64,000 nt of DNA from Bradyrhizobium sp. CB82 (GTDB lineage: Bacteria; Pseudomonadota; Alphaproteobacteria; Rhizobiales; Xanthobacteraceae): NCBI RefSeq assembly GCF_029714405.1, contig NZ_CP121650.1:3539001-3603000 (forward strand). Reading direction: 5' to 3'. Of the stretch, positions 54,122-63,397 are shown in pieces (position 1 is the stretch's first letter; every line of letters begins with the position of its first letter). The notes below the pieces were generated by a model. That model worked only from the letters and a program-made list of their open reading frames with translations. It made no database searches and was not told where the DNA came from. A program made the translations under genes and the position numbers.

Positions 54122-54240
54122 TCGCCGAGTGCGCGCATTCCGTCGACTCATGCAGATTCAGGATGTCAGTACAAGGCCTCTACGCTGCGGCCCGGTTCTA
54201 TGGTTGGTCCGGCGTGCCGATACCGGAGGAGGACTCGAAA

Positions 54241-55140
54241 ATGGCTGTCGTGTGCCGACCCGCTCGAGTGGACGATTTGAAGCGAGCCGATGAGATCGTG
54301 GTTGCAAGCATCAATGAACTCACTGAACGGCGGGGCTTCGGAAAGATGGCAACCTCGCACCCTCCGAATTTTCAGGCCTTCTCGCTAAGAGACGATAGCG
54401 AAGGTCTATGGGTAGCCGACGAAGACGGAGAAATCATCGGCTTCGCGTGGAGTTGGGTTTGTGGTGAGCTTTGGTTTTTGGCGCAGCTGTTCGTGTCGCC
54501 TGGTCGCCAGAGCGACGGCATTGGCCGTCAGCTTATCAGCAAGACGTTCGATCATGCACGAATGCGCGCAACATCCATCAGAGCTCTAATTACTTTCGCG
54601 TTTAACAACGTGTCTCAAGGGCTCTACATTCGTCACGGACTATTCCCGCGCTTCCCGATCTACATGGTCAGTGTGCCTCGTGATCAGCTGGCGTCGCGGC
54701 TGGCTGAGCCGCGGCTCCATCTCGAACCTCTCACGGCCAAGACAGCCAGATTTGACGAACTTGCGGTCATCGATGTCAGTGCTCTCAGCGTTTCCAGAGA
54801 GAAGCATCATCGATATCTCCTGGGCGACAGCACGACGAGCGGGTTCACCATCCACGCCGGCAGTGACTGCGTAGGGTATGTCTATATTTCCGAAGGACAC
54901 ATTGGGCCGCTTGCAGTCCTTCGGCAAGATCTCGTGGGTTCCGCGTTTGCTGCTGCTTTATCGTTCGCGGCACGGAGCAATTCTCCAAACATTTCGGCTT
55001 TCGTGCCGAGCGCGAGCGAGCCAGCGCTCAAGGCGGCGACGGACTACGCAATGCGTCTAACGTTTCCGATGTTGCTGATGTCGAATCGACAATTCGGAGA
55101 TTGGGTCAGCTACCTCCCGCGCAATCCGGGCTTCATGTAG
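54241..55140 (+). CDS. GNAT-family acetyltransferase, two-domain
   Basis: 299 residues. N-terminal GNAT domain: ADEDGEIIGFAWSWV, LAQLFVSPGRQSDGIGRQLIS (acetyl-CoA P-loop), and FNNVSQGLYIRHGLFPRFPI. The C-terminal half has a weaker GNAT-like pattern (YVYISEGHIGPLAV) without a P-loop, so only one site is likely active. Start ATG 54241 is set by GGAGGA at 8 bases; the earlier in-frame ATG (54163) lacks a ribosome site. Acceptor unknown. Confidence 0.85.
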   Translation: MAVVCRPARVDDLKRADEIVVASINELTERRGFGKMATSHPPNFQAFSLRDDSEGLWVADEDGEIIGFAWSWVCGELWFLAQLFVSPGRQSDGIGRQLISKTFDHARMRATSIRALITFAFNNVSQGLYIRHGLFPRFPIYMVSVPRDQLASRLAEPRLHLEPLTAKTARFDELAVIDVSALSVSREKHHRYLLGDSTTSGFTIHAGSDCVGYVYISEGHIGPLAVLRQDLVGSAFAAALSFAARSNSPNISAFVPSASEPALKAATDYAMRLTFPMLLMSNRQFGDWVSYLPRNPGFM

Positions 55141-55407
55141 CTCAATCCAGGTGAGTTTGAAATTCATGGAGTAACCGGGATTGCGGCCGACCGTTTCCAG
55201 TGCAATCAGGGTAAAAATGCGCACCGTTTTCGGTTCGATGTATGCAGCATTAGCTGGATGTGTTTATGGTTTCGCTGTGCTGCACGATTACGCCGGAAAG
55301 TGCAGGTCTCCTGCTTGATCGCTCGCACTTTCCAGAAACCAGATCGCCTGTTGGCCCGAAGCGGCTGATGGCCGATGGGCAGAGCATGTCCGCTCTGCCC
55401 TGATGAT

Positions 55408-56041
55408 TCAGACATCAACTTGTTCGGCAATCGCGAGCGCGTCGTCCACCTGCCGAGATAGCGGACTGTGCTTTCGATCTTGGTGTGGCCGAGCAAGAGC
55501 TGCACGGCTCGCAAATTCCCTGTGCGGCGGTAGATCAGCGTTGCCTTGGTCCGGCGCAGGGAGTGGGTGCCAAACACCCTCGGGTCAAGCCCGATGCTTG
55601 TCACCCAGTCGGCAAGAAGGCGAGCAGGCGAGTCGTCATTGCCCGATCGCGCCCACGACGCCCAGTGAACAGATACTCACCTGGTCTCTTGCCGGCTTCC
55701 CTCAAGAAGTCGTCAACGGCTTGCCGGGTCTGATCCGTCAACTCGAACTTGACCGGCCTCCCGGTCTTCTGCCGGACGGTCGCACGATCGACCGCATAGC
55801 CATTCGGCGCACAGGGAATTAGCGAGCCGTGCAGCCTCAAGGCGACGACGTCGCAACCACGCAACTTGCTGTCGATCGCAAGGTTGAAAACGGCAAGGTC
55901 GCGGGTCCGTCTTTCGATCAGGAGCCGGGTTCGGATCGACCAGACTTGGTTTGGCCGAAGCGGAGGTTTGGCTCCGATCAACTTTCCCTTGTTCCAGGGT
56001 GTCCGGTGAGCTTTGGTGGAGAGGCTGTCGTCGTCAGGCAT
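55408..56041 (-). pseudogene. Tyrosine recombinase/integrase, broken by two indels
   Basis: Frame 1 (from ATG 56041) gives TPWNKGKLIGAKPPLRPNQVWSIR and VFNLAIDSKLRGCDVVALR (catalytic Arg). At about 55610-55622 it shifts; frame 2 continues WVTSIGLDPRVFGTHSLRRTKA (catalytic His-Arg) and AVQLLLGHTKIESTVRYLG. At about 55452 a further change removes about 4 bases; the next frame ends DDALAIAEQVDV and stops at 55408-55410. The active-site Tyr (VRYLG) is encoded. About 210 residues, the short stand-alone integrase type common in Bradyrhizobium. Two independent lesions make it a true pseudogene. Confidence 0.8.
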
Positions 56042-56336
56042 GACCGTACTCCTCGGTTGTGAGGGTGCCGAGCATGCGTGATGACGCGCAGATCGTGTCT
56101 GCTTTCAGTGGCTTGCGGCCGTGGAGCGCTCGGGGCCATCTTAGGTACGCAGCGAATGACCCCCAGCGGACATTGACGCACCGCGAAGGACGCCAGTCGC
56201 TGGTGCTCGGGATCCAGGAGCCCCGGGGGCGCGGTCAGGCGGAGTGGCTTCAAAAGCAAAGCCGACCGTGGTAGCTCTAAGTGCAATGCATAACGAGTGT
56301 CCGCACGCACCCGACCATGCCCAGGGGGGAGTCGTG

Positions 56337-56794
56337 ATGAAATGCAGTTCTCATCCTCTGCTGTCAGCGGCCGACGGCTTCGCAACGAACAGCGCCGACG
56401 TTCTGATCTTGCTCGCACGCGTCCTGCTCGCATGGGTTTTCGTGGGAGTAGCGTATGGAAGTGCCATCAATTTCGCCGGCTCATTGGGCTACTTCACGTC
56501 CCTGAAAGTACCGGCGCCTCTCCTGTTCACGTCCGCGGCTCTCTTTTTCGAGATCCTGCTTTCCTCAGGTTTGATCCTGGGCCTAGGCACACGCTATTGC
56601 GCAATACTGACCATCGTGTTCGTCGTCGTCGCGACGGCGATCGCGCACAGGTACTGGGAATATCCGGCTGGCGCCCAACAGATCGCACAGTACACCAATT
56701 TCTTGAAGAACATTTCCATCATCGGGGCGCGCTGGCGATCTTCGTGACTGGAGGCGGCCGCTACTCGCTGGATTGCGCGCTGGCGCGATCATAG
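56337..56794 (+). pseudogene. DoxX-family membrane protein, frameshifted
   Basis: From ATG 56337: four helices of DoxX type (VLILLARVLLAWVFVGVAYG, LKVPAPLLFTSAALFFEILLSSGLILGLG), then AQYTNFLKNISIIG. A single-base deletion at about 56725 shifts the frame; read in the other frame it continues ALAIFVTGGGRYSLD and stops at 56792-56794. Only the last membrane helix is affected. Could be a sequencing error. GGGGGA precedes the start. Confidence 0.7.
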
Positions 56795-57041
56795 CTGTTC
56801 GTCCTCGGCCGAGGTCCGCTCGCTACGTCAGAGCAGACCAGATTTGCTCAACCTGAGTTCTTCGCTGTTTGACCCACAGCGGAAGTTCGGCACGGCGAGC
56901 AACGCGACGGTTGGCGCGGCCGCTTGCCCAATAGGCGTTCCACCAGCTCGTGCGACTGTCACAAACCCTTAGCCTGGATTTCGGGATTTTGGGCGTCATC
57001 GCAACAAAGGCTTAGATTTTGAAGATCGTTTTGCTCATTGG

Positions 57042-57806
57042 TTAAGGCCGAGCCTTCGAAGCATATGGCCAAAGCGGGACGCGAAAAATCTTGTAGCCAG
57101 CGATTTCAGGAAACCCGTCCGCTGCGTCAGGAGACACGAGGGCCAGCACAGCAGCCGTCACCTCGCCATTGCTGAGCCGATCGATCGCCGCGCTGTATCC
57201 TGCACTCACCTTGACGGAGACCCCTGCCACCACAAACCCGACCCAAACATCAACGCTGGATGCAGAATACCTTTCATCCATCGCAACACTTTTACCCGCA
57301 AGATCGGCTACCGACTTGATCTGCGGACGAGCCATTACAACGGCAACCAGGAGGTCCGTGGGGACATTGTCCGTCATTCGCTCCGCGACCTCGGTCGCAG
57401 CCGCCACCTGCTCTTTCATGGTTCTGCTTTTAGAATTCGGAAAGAGACCCACAGTGGGCTGCCCTATCGTACCCAAATCCGCATCGGCTTTGCTTTTCGG
57501 CTCGAGTTGCGTCCTCAATGAGGGAGGCGGGAGCGGGACGCGAGTTGCCGTAGGCTCAGTTTTTGCTCTGATGCTTGCAGGTTTTGCTTTCTTGGCGATG
57601 AAACGGGCAACCCTGTCACGGACCCGAAGAGGGGGCGGCTTTTCGTTCTTGAGCTTGGTTTCTGTCGGCGGATCGGTCTTCAATGATGCGAATTCGATCG
57701 GCTGATGAGCCGCCGTTCCGGTAGCCGCTTGGTATGATGGTTGACGGCTGCAGCCGACCAAGGTCGCCGCGAGCGCGATCACGAGAAGCGTTCTCAAACA
57801 ATCCAC
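57042..57806 (-). CDS. Lipoprotein with periplasmic-binding-like C-terminal domain
   Basis: 254 residues. LLVIALAATLVGCSRQ gives a lipobox (LVGC). Residues 45-120 are Pro/Lys-rich and unstructured. The C-terminal part (residues 125-250) resembles a fragment of a TRAP/NMT1-type ligand-binding fold: NVPTDLLVAVVMARPQIKSVADLAGKSVAMDE and VTAAVLALVSPDAAD. It is too short for a whole binding protein. I infer a membrane-anchored ligand-sensing or scavenging protein. An inverted repeat lies about 85 bases upstream of its start. Confidence 0.75.
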   Translation of the reverse strand: MDCLRTLLVIALAATLVGCSRQPSYQAATGTAAHQPIEFASLKTDPPTETKLKNEKPPPLRVRDRVARFIAKKAKPASIRAKTEPTATRVPLPPPSLRTQLEPKSKADADLGTIGQPTVGLFPNSKSRTMKEQVAAATEVAERMTDNVPTDLLVAVVMARPQIKSVADLAGKSVAMDERYSASSVDVWVGFVVAGVSVKVSAGYSAAIDRLSNGEVTAAVLALVSPDAADGFPEIAGYKIFRVPLWPYASKARP

Positions 57807-57890
57807 CTCAGAGGATGAATGTCCGCCGTCATTCGCTTTGCGTATTGATCTCCGCGCTAAGGGTCTATCTCTTGCGCAAAAATGTTAAGG

Positions 57891-57921
57891 GCGCACTAAC
57901 CGTCAGGGATCCTTAGTGCGC
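57891..57921. promoter_or_regulatory. Inverted repeat, possible operator
   Basis: GCGCACTAA (57891-57899) and TTAGTGCGC (57913-57921), 9 bp perfect with a 13-base spacer. It lies upstream of the lipoprotein gene (minus strand) and about 210 bases before the ABC_sub_bind gene on the plus strand. Spacing suits a dimeric repressor, or a short hairpin. Confidence 0.4.
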
Positions 57922-58134
57922 GATCCCCCATATGGTTAATGTCGGCTCGGCTGTGGCAACTTCGAGTTTGCACCTTAGCGAATTTCTGTCGCCAACGTGC
58001 GTCTCGCACCAGAACTGGTCATATGTCAGCTTGTCACCCCAACTCGGACATGAGCCGAGCTTCGTAGCGCGGCGCACTTGCCGGGCCGAACTGAACAGAT
58101 ACTATCGATCGCGGCGATCCTTGGAGCGGTAGAT

Positions 58135-59115
58135 ATGAAGCGTCGAGATTTCATCCTGACGTCCGGCGCGGCCGCACTTTGGTCGGCCGCCGCGCGAGCG
58201 CAACAGGCTGCATCGGTGCCAGTGGTAGGCGTTCTTGGCAGCGGGAGCTCGGAGGGGTGGGCGCCGCTTACGGCTGCGTTTCGGCGAGGTCTCGGCGAGA
58301 CGGGCTATATCGAGGGCAAAAACCTTGCCATGGAATACCGCTGGGCGGAAGGTCAGTACGATCGCCTGCTCACAATGGCGACCGATTTGGTCCAACGCCA
58401 GCTATCCGCGATCGCCGCTTTCACGACCCCGGCGGCGCTCGCCGCAAAAAGGACGACCGCGGCGATCCCGATCGTTTTCACTACTATCGGCAATCCCGTG
58501 CAGATTGGTCTGGTGCCCAGTCTCAGCCGGCCGGCCGGAAACGTCACCGGCGTGACCTCTTTGAACGTGCAGGTGGGACCGAAGCGCTTAGAGTTGATGC
58601 ACGAACTCCTGCCAGCGGCGAAAGATATTGCGCTGTTGGTAAACCCGAAAAATCCCACCACGGAAAACCAGTTGAGGGAGATGCAGGCCGCGGCGAATAC
58701 GCTCGGACTGCAGCTCCATGTCCTGCATGCGAGCACTGAGAGCGATTTTGACCAGGTCTTCGCTCGCGCTGGTCAATTGCGGTCCAGTGGATTGGTGATC
58801 GGCGGAGATATTCTCTTCACGGCGAATAGCGACAAACTCGCCAAGATGGCGCTGCAGCATGCGCTCCCCGCCATCTTTCAGGGCGGCACCTTCGCCGCGG
58901 CTGGCGGCATAATGGACTATGGCGGCGACTTTGCCGAAGCGAGCCGCCTTGCCGGCGTCTACACGGGCCGCATCCTGAGAGGCGAAAAGCCTGCAGACCT
59001 GCCGGTGCAGCAGGCAACCAAGGTTCAGTTGGTTGTCAACTTGAAGACGGCGAAGGCGCTCGACATCACTGTGCCCCTCTCCCTGATCGGACGCGCCGAC
59101 GAGGTGATCGAATAG
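58135..59115 (+). CDS. ABC_sub_bind (TrpX-like) solute-binding protein
   Basis: 326 residues. Tat signal: MKRRDFILTSGAAALWSAAARAQ with the RR motif. Mature domain PVVGVLGSGSSEGWAPL, GYIEGKNLAMEYRWAEGQYDRL, and the family end NLKTAKALDITVPLSLIGRADEVIE. These proteins bind an amino acid or aromatic ligand, but Bradyrhizobium has large families without cognate transporters. No permease or ATPase is adjacent. A paralogue starts 225 bases downstream, indicating tandem duplication. Confidence 0.9.
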   Translation: MKRRDFILTSGAAALWSAAARAQQAASVPVVGVLGSGSSEGWAPLTAAFRRGLGETGYIEGKNLAMEYRWAEGQYDRLLTMATDLVQRQLSAIAAFTTPAALAAKRTTAAIPIVFTTIGNPVQIGLVPSLSRPAGNVTGVTSLNVQVGPKRLELMHELLPAAKDIALLVNPKNPTTENQLREMQAAANTLGLQLHVLHASTESDFDQVFARAGQLRSSGLVIGGDILFTANSDKLAKMALQHALPAIFQGGTFAAAGGIMDYGGDFAEASRLAGVYTGRILRGEKPADLPVQQATKVQLVVNLKTAKALDITVPLSLIGRADEVIE

Positions 59116-59150
59116 CTCTACTCTTGCCGCGCTGCATGAGTCCGGAAGTT

Positions 59151-59251
59151 GGCCCTTCGCGACAGATCTAGCGGGTATCGCTGAGGTCTCCTGTCAGAGG
59201 CAGAGCCGACTTGATTTGCTCGCAGCAGGTATTACGGCTCGTGACCCGCAG
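59151..59251. repeat. 101-bp direct repeat, copy 1
   Basis: Starts GGCCCTTCGCGACAGATC and ends GGCTCGTGACCCGCAG. Copy 2 at 62924-63024 differs at only two positions (T/A near the start, G/A near the end). It lies between the two ABC_sub_bind genes. Not palindromic and no ORF. Confidence 0.85.
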
Positions 59252-59340
59252 CCGACGTCTACGGGTCGCTCGTTACGCTGGTCGAAAGCCGGGCGTTGTG
59301 TTTTGATCGGCGCCTCACAGAACGCGCAGTGGGGGACAGA

Positions 59341-60330
59341 ATGGAGCGGCGCAAGTTTTTGCAATTGGCCGGCGGTGCCGCGATGGCGTGTCCGCTGCCG
59401 GCATTGGCCCAGCAGAGCGCGAACCTGCCGCTAGTCGCACTGATCGGGGCAGGACCGGAGCAGGTTGCGACTGCAAGAGTAGCCTCACTGCGCGCGGGTC
59501 TTAAACAAGCCGGCCTTGTCGAAGGCAGGGATTATCGTCTCACGCTGCGCTTCGCCAATGGTGACTACGCGCGGCTGCAAGAGCACGTCAAAGAGCTGGA
59601 TGGCTCGAAGCCTCGGGTCTACGTGGTACTGGGCGGTGGTGTCGGTCTGACACACCAGCTGGTGCCGAACACACCTTTGGTCTTCACATCCATTGCAGTC
59701 GATCCCATCGCACTCGGCTGGGCAGAAAGCTATGCGAGGCCGGGCGGCATGATTACGGGCAACGTCCAGAATGCCTTGGGCGGCTGGGAGAGTGTCTTCA
59801 CAAAGCTCCTCGGATTTTTCAAGGAGATGGTGCCAAACCTGACACGGCTGGCGATAATTGAACTTGCGGAAAATCTTAAACTTTGGGGAGACCTGCCGCA
59901 AAAGATATCCGGGCAAATGGGCATTGAGATTTCGACCTACCCGTTGCGGACGGTCGACGATATTGAGGACGCCATCACAGCGGGGCAACGCGATGGTGTA
60001 AGCGCTTTTTACCCGAGCACCGATGCGAGACTGACGCCCCGCATTCCCCAAGTTGTGGCCTCTCTTGCAAAGACCGGTAAACCATCGTGCGGCCCCTATC
60101 CTGGGTGGGCGCGAGCTGGGCTGTTGATGTCATACTCAACAGATTGGGAGGATCAGGCTCGTCGCGCTGGTGGTCAGGTCGCCCAAATTCTTCGCGGCGC
60201 GAAGCCCGGCGATCTCCCGATCGAGCAGGCGGACAAGTTCACTTTGGTCATCAATCTGAAAACCGCGAAGGCGCTCGGTATCGCTGTCCCCGCGAGCGTG
60301 CTCGCGCTGGCTGACGAGATGATCGAATAG
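59341..60330 (+). CDS. ABC_sub_bind solute-binding protein, paralogue
   Basis: 329 residues. Signal sequence MERRKFLQLAGGAAMACPLPALAQ with a Tat-like RR. Mature part LVALIGAGPEQVATARVASLRAGLKQAGLVEGRDYRLTLRFANGDY, a shortened central region and NLKTAKALGIAVPASVLALADEMIE at the end. The two neighbours share only the family pattern, so the duplication is old. No transporter partner nearby. Ligand unknown. Confidence 0.88.
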   Translation: MERRKFLQLAGGAAMACPLPALAQQSANLPLVALIGAGPEQVATARVASLRAGLKQAGLVEGRDYRLTLRFANGDYARLQEHVKELDGSKPRVYVVLGGGVGLTHQLVPNTPLVFTSIAVDPIALGWAESYARPGGMITGNVQNALGGWESVFTKLLGFFKEMVPNLTRLAIIELAENLKLWGDLPQKISGQMGIEISTYPLRTVDDIEDAITAGQRDGVSAFYPSTDARLTPRIPQVVASLAKTGKPSCGPYPGWARAGLLMSYSTDWEDQARRAGGQVAQILRGAKPGDLPIEQADKFTLVINLKTAKALGIAVPASVLALADEMIE

Positions 60331-60521
60331 CTGCGCTCTTCCGGTACTGCCCCTTCGCGACGTATTGCACCGCCACCAGACCTCGGTCGCGAACGGGACA
60401 CAGCGGAAGTCGACGGACAGCCGAGTGTTGCAGATGGCGACGCTCGTGACCCAAAGCCAGCGGTAAACCGCGCTACGTCACGTTTTCCGCGATACAGCGG
60501 TGAAGCTCCCTGTCAAGCGGA

Positions 60522-60752
60522 TCATTGTTGGGCCGGCCGACGGCGCGGACGAACGTAGCCGCGCATTGAGCCGTCGCTTGCAATAACGCGATGACACGGG
60601 ATCGATGGGTCGTAATTCGTGCGCATTATGGCACCAACCGCGCGTGCAGCTTTCGGATTGCCGGCTTTAGCAGCGACAGCTTTGTACGTCATGGTCTTCC
60701 CCTTTGGGATCTTGCGCACGATGTCGCGGACCTTATCTGAAAACGTTTTCAT
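60522..60752 (-). CDS. Short MGMT-family protein (methyltransferase core only)
   Basis: 76 residues. MTYKAVAAKAGNPKAARAVGAIMRTN is the winged-helix DNA-binding part, and the active-site motif PCHRVIASDGSMRGY has the methyl-acceptor Cys in PCHRV. The usual C-terminal helix (about 20 residues with Leu/Glu) is replaced by VRPRRRPAQQ, so repair activity is doubtful. It has no N-terminal domain. Could be a degraded gene or a small alkyltransferase-like protein; in the latter the Cys is normally Trp, which is not so here. Confidence 0.7.
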   Translation of the reverse strand: MKTFSDKVRDIVRKIPKGKTMTYKAVAAKAGNPKAARAVGAIMRTNYDPSIPCHRVIASDGSMRGYVRPRRRPAQQ

Positions 60753-61092
60753 AGGCCGAGTGTAGCACGTTTCTCAGAAGGTTTTCGCCATTTTTACTTT
60801 CGATTGGAACGAGCGCGTCGCGTTGGCACGGAAGATTCGACCGGACGTGCCGGTGTTAGTTTCGAAGTGCGCGCCGCCGTCTTAACATTGTGGGCAGCTA
60901 TTGGCCCTGTGCCGAACAGCGCAGCAGCCATCACGAAGTCGGCTGTCTCTGATGTGGTCCGGACTCTACTCGGCGCTTGCGTCGCCCCCCGGCTCTTGAC
61001 CTTTTTGGGACGTTCTTCCCAACGAAACTGGTAGAAATTCGAACCATATATGCTTTAATCGGCCTGCGCGGTTGGTTTCGGGACAAACTTCG
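60753..61092. other. Intergenic between MGMT-like gene and cyclase
   Basis: 340 bases. Chance frames only; no repeat or tRNA recognised. Holds the promoters of both divergent genes. Confidence 0.4.
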
Positions 61093-62817
61093 ATGTCGAG
61101 CGAGCGCATCGAGCGGCATTTGGCAGCCATTTTGGCGGCCGATGTGGTCGGCTACAGCCGTCTGATGGGCGCGGATGAGCAGGGCACATTCGAAAGAATT
61201 CGCGCGCATCGCAAGGAACTGTTTGAGCCAGAAATCACGAGGCATCACGGGCGCATCTTCAAACTCATGGGCGATGGACTCCTCGCGGAGTTTGGCAGCG
61301 TCGTGGATGCGGTAAGTTGCGCGGTAGAGCTGCAGCGGTCCATGCTCAAGCGCAACAGCGATGTTTCGGATGAGCAACGCATCGATGTGCGCATCGGGAT
61401 TAATCTGGGTGATGTGATCGTTGAGGACGGTGATCGCCACGGCGATACCATCAATCTGGCTGCACGTCTTGAACAGGTGGCCCGCCCCAATGGCATCTGC
61501 ATCTCCGAGAAAGTAAGAATTGAAATCAAGGGCAAGATCGACATTCAGTTCGAGAATGGCGGGGAACAGCGACTAAAAAACATCGCGCAGGCGACCACGG
61601 TTTTCCATTGGCGGCCGGAGGGAGCGCCACCATTGGTGACCGCAAGTGCAGACGCGGAAGGGATCGGGAAGCCTGCCGGAGCAAAACCTTCACTGGCGCT
61701 GTCCCCGCTTGATGTATTAGGCGGCGACCCGCGAGTCGTGCCCCTGGCCGCAGGTCTGAACGAGGCAGTGGCGTCATCGCTTGCCAATCTTACTGGCATA
61801 TCGCTGGTCACCGAAGCCAATGAGGCCAACTATCATGCTATTGGCAGCGTTCAGACCTCAGGCTCTCGGTTTCGAGTCATCATGAAGATTCTCGACCAAC
61901 GGTCGAAAAAGCAGTTTTGGTCCGAGCGCTTCGATGGAGATATGGCGTCCACATTCGACGCCTTGGATGATCTGGCTTTTCGTATCTGCTCGGCCTTGCG
62001 ATACGAGGTCTATGAACGAGAGACGGAACGCTCCCGCCTGCGCTCGCTTGAAGAGCAGACCAACGAGGAACTCATGGGTCAGGCGGGTCATATATTGTTG
62101 AATTCGAGACGGGCTGATTACGAGCGATCCGTCACGCTTATCGATCTCGTGGTAAAGAGAGACCCGAACAACTTCATGGCGCTCGCGATCCGGGCGTGGG
62201 GAGCAATGGTCGAGGTGGTTTGTGGGTATCGGGAGGTGTCGCCAGCAGACGCGACGATCGCGCTACAGTTCGCGCGAAAAGCGACCGAGCTCAACGGGCG
62301 CAGCGATTTTGCGCAACTTATCTATGGCTTGAACCTTCTCTATCTCAAGCGCGATCTCCATGCAGCAGTTCGTCAGGCAAAGCGCTGCCTCGAACTAAAC
62401 CCCAACTACGCGCTGGCGATCGATCTCCTCGGCATGACGAGGATGTACGCGGGCGATGCAGAGGCCGGACTGCGCGAGTGCAAGCGGGCTCTGGAAGCAA
62501 ATCCTCGATTCCCGGCGAACAATTGGTTCATGGATAATATGGCGATCGGGAATTTCCTTCGAGAAGACTATCTGGCCGCAATCGAATGGGCTCGTCGTTC
62601 CGATCAGATCCATGGCGACATCCCAAGGTGTCTATTGCTGCTGATTAGCTGTTATACCCATGCCGGAGCCGTCGCGGACGCAGGCAGGGAAGCCGAACGT
62701 CTTATGCAAGCCTGCCCGGATTTTCGTATGCGCGATCTAAGACGGTGGCCATTTCTCAGAGAGCAGGACTGGGCTAGATTTGCCGACGGGCTCATGAAAG
62801 CCCGGCTATGCCAGTGA
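61093..62817 (+). CDS. Class III adenylate/guanylate cyclase with C-terminal TPR domain
   Basis: 574 residues. Cyclase homology domain residues 8-175: HLAAILAADVVGYSRLMGADE (metal Asp), FKLMGDGLLAEF (second Asp), RIGINLGDVIVEDGDRHGDTINLAARLEQ. A middle region (residues 210-320: LSPLDVLGGDPRVVPLAAGLNEAVASSLA) resembles the beta-alpha module found in CadC-type cyclases, then TPR-like helices to the end (LNPNYALAIDLLGMTRMYAGDAEAGLRECKRALEANP). No membrane segment. Makes cAMP or cGMP in response to a signal sensed through protein contacts. Start ATG 61093. Confidence 0.9.
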   Translation: MSSERIERHLAAILAADVVGYSRLMGADEQGTFERIRAHRKELFEPEITRHHGRIFKLMGDGLLAEFGSVVDAVSCAVELQRSMLKRNSDVSDEQRIDVRIGINLGDVIVEDGDRHGDTINLAARLEQVARPNGICISEKVRIEIKGKIDIQFENGGEQRLKNIAQATTVFHWRPEGAPPLVTASADAEGIGKPAGAKPSLALSPLDVLGGDPRVVPLAAGLNEAVASSLANLTGISLVTEANEANYHAIGSVQTSGSRFRVIMKILDQRSKKQFWSERFDGDMASTFDALDDLAFRICSALRYEVYERETERSRLRSLEEQTNEELMGQAGHILLNSRRADYERSVTLIDLVVKRDPNNFMALAIRAWGAMVEVVCGYREVSPADATIALQFARKATELNGRSDFAQLIYGLNLLYLKRDLHAAVRQAKRCLELNPNYALAIDLLGMTRMYAGDAEAGLRECKRALEANPRFPANNWFMDNMAIGNFLREDYLAAIEWARRSDQIHGDIPRCLLLLISCYTHAGAVADAGREAERLMQACPDFRMRDLRRWPFLREQDWARFADGLMKARLCQ

Positions 62818-63397
62818 CCCAGTTACCAGCCCACGTCCGTTGCAGCCACGTCCCGACGACCTAGATCAGTTGCTTGCAATGAAGCAGTCGGTAGTCGCTT
62901 GACAACGAACGACCGCTTCTGATGGCCCATCGCGACAGATCTAGCGGGTATCGCTGAGGTCTCCTGTCAGAGGCAGAGCCGACTTGATTTGCTCGCAGCA
63001 GGTATTACGGCTCGTGACCCACAGGTGAACATGGCAATGCGTTGGTCTAGACTTCCAAGTCGATCTCGACTTGGACCTCTTCGCTATTCCGGCCGAATGC
63101 GATGTAGGGCAGCATTTGCGACATTATCGCGCTGCGGCAGTTCTATGCGCGGCTGCACGTTTGCGGTAAAGTGCAGCGTGATTGCGTAGGGACTTAGGTG
63201 TTGCATCGGCACGAGGTCCTATCGAGAGTGATCTGCGGCTGCCGAAGTACTCGCTGCAGAATATCGTCCGCGCCCGCTCAACCCGGAACCAAGAGAGCGG
63301 GCGAGGCACTTTCCCCGGCGAAAGGCGCACACGCGCTCCACAGTTGACCGGGAGCAAGAACCATGAGGAGGAAACATCTAAAGCAGCGAGCGGGCTC
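62818..63397. other. 580-bp intergenic region with repeat copy 2
   Basis: Holds the 101-bp repeat (62924-63024) and otherwise no recognisable gene. A 194-codon minus-strand frame (63124-63708) runs through it but overlaps the start of the next cyclase gene and has no family features. Promoter of the downstream cyclase gene expected. Confidence 0.4.
62924..63024. repeat. 101-bp direct repeat, copy 2
   Basis: GGCCCATCGCGACAGATC to CTCGTGACCCACAG. Near-identical to 59151-59251 in the same orientation, 3.77 kb away. Recombination between the copies would delete the ABC_sub_bind paralogue, the MGMT-like gene and the first cyclase. Confidence 0.85.

Noticed and set aside
58135..60330. Complete ABC transporter operon
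   Set aside because: Only two solute-binding proteins; no permease or ATPase follows.
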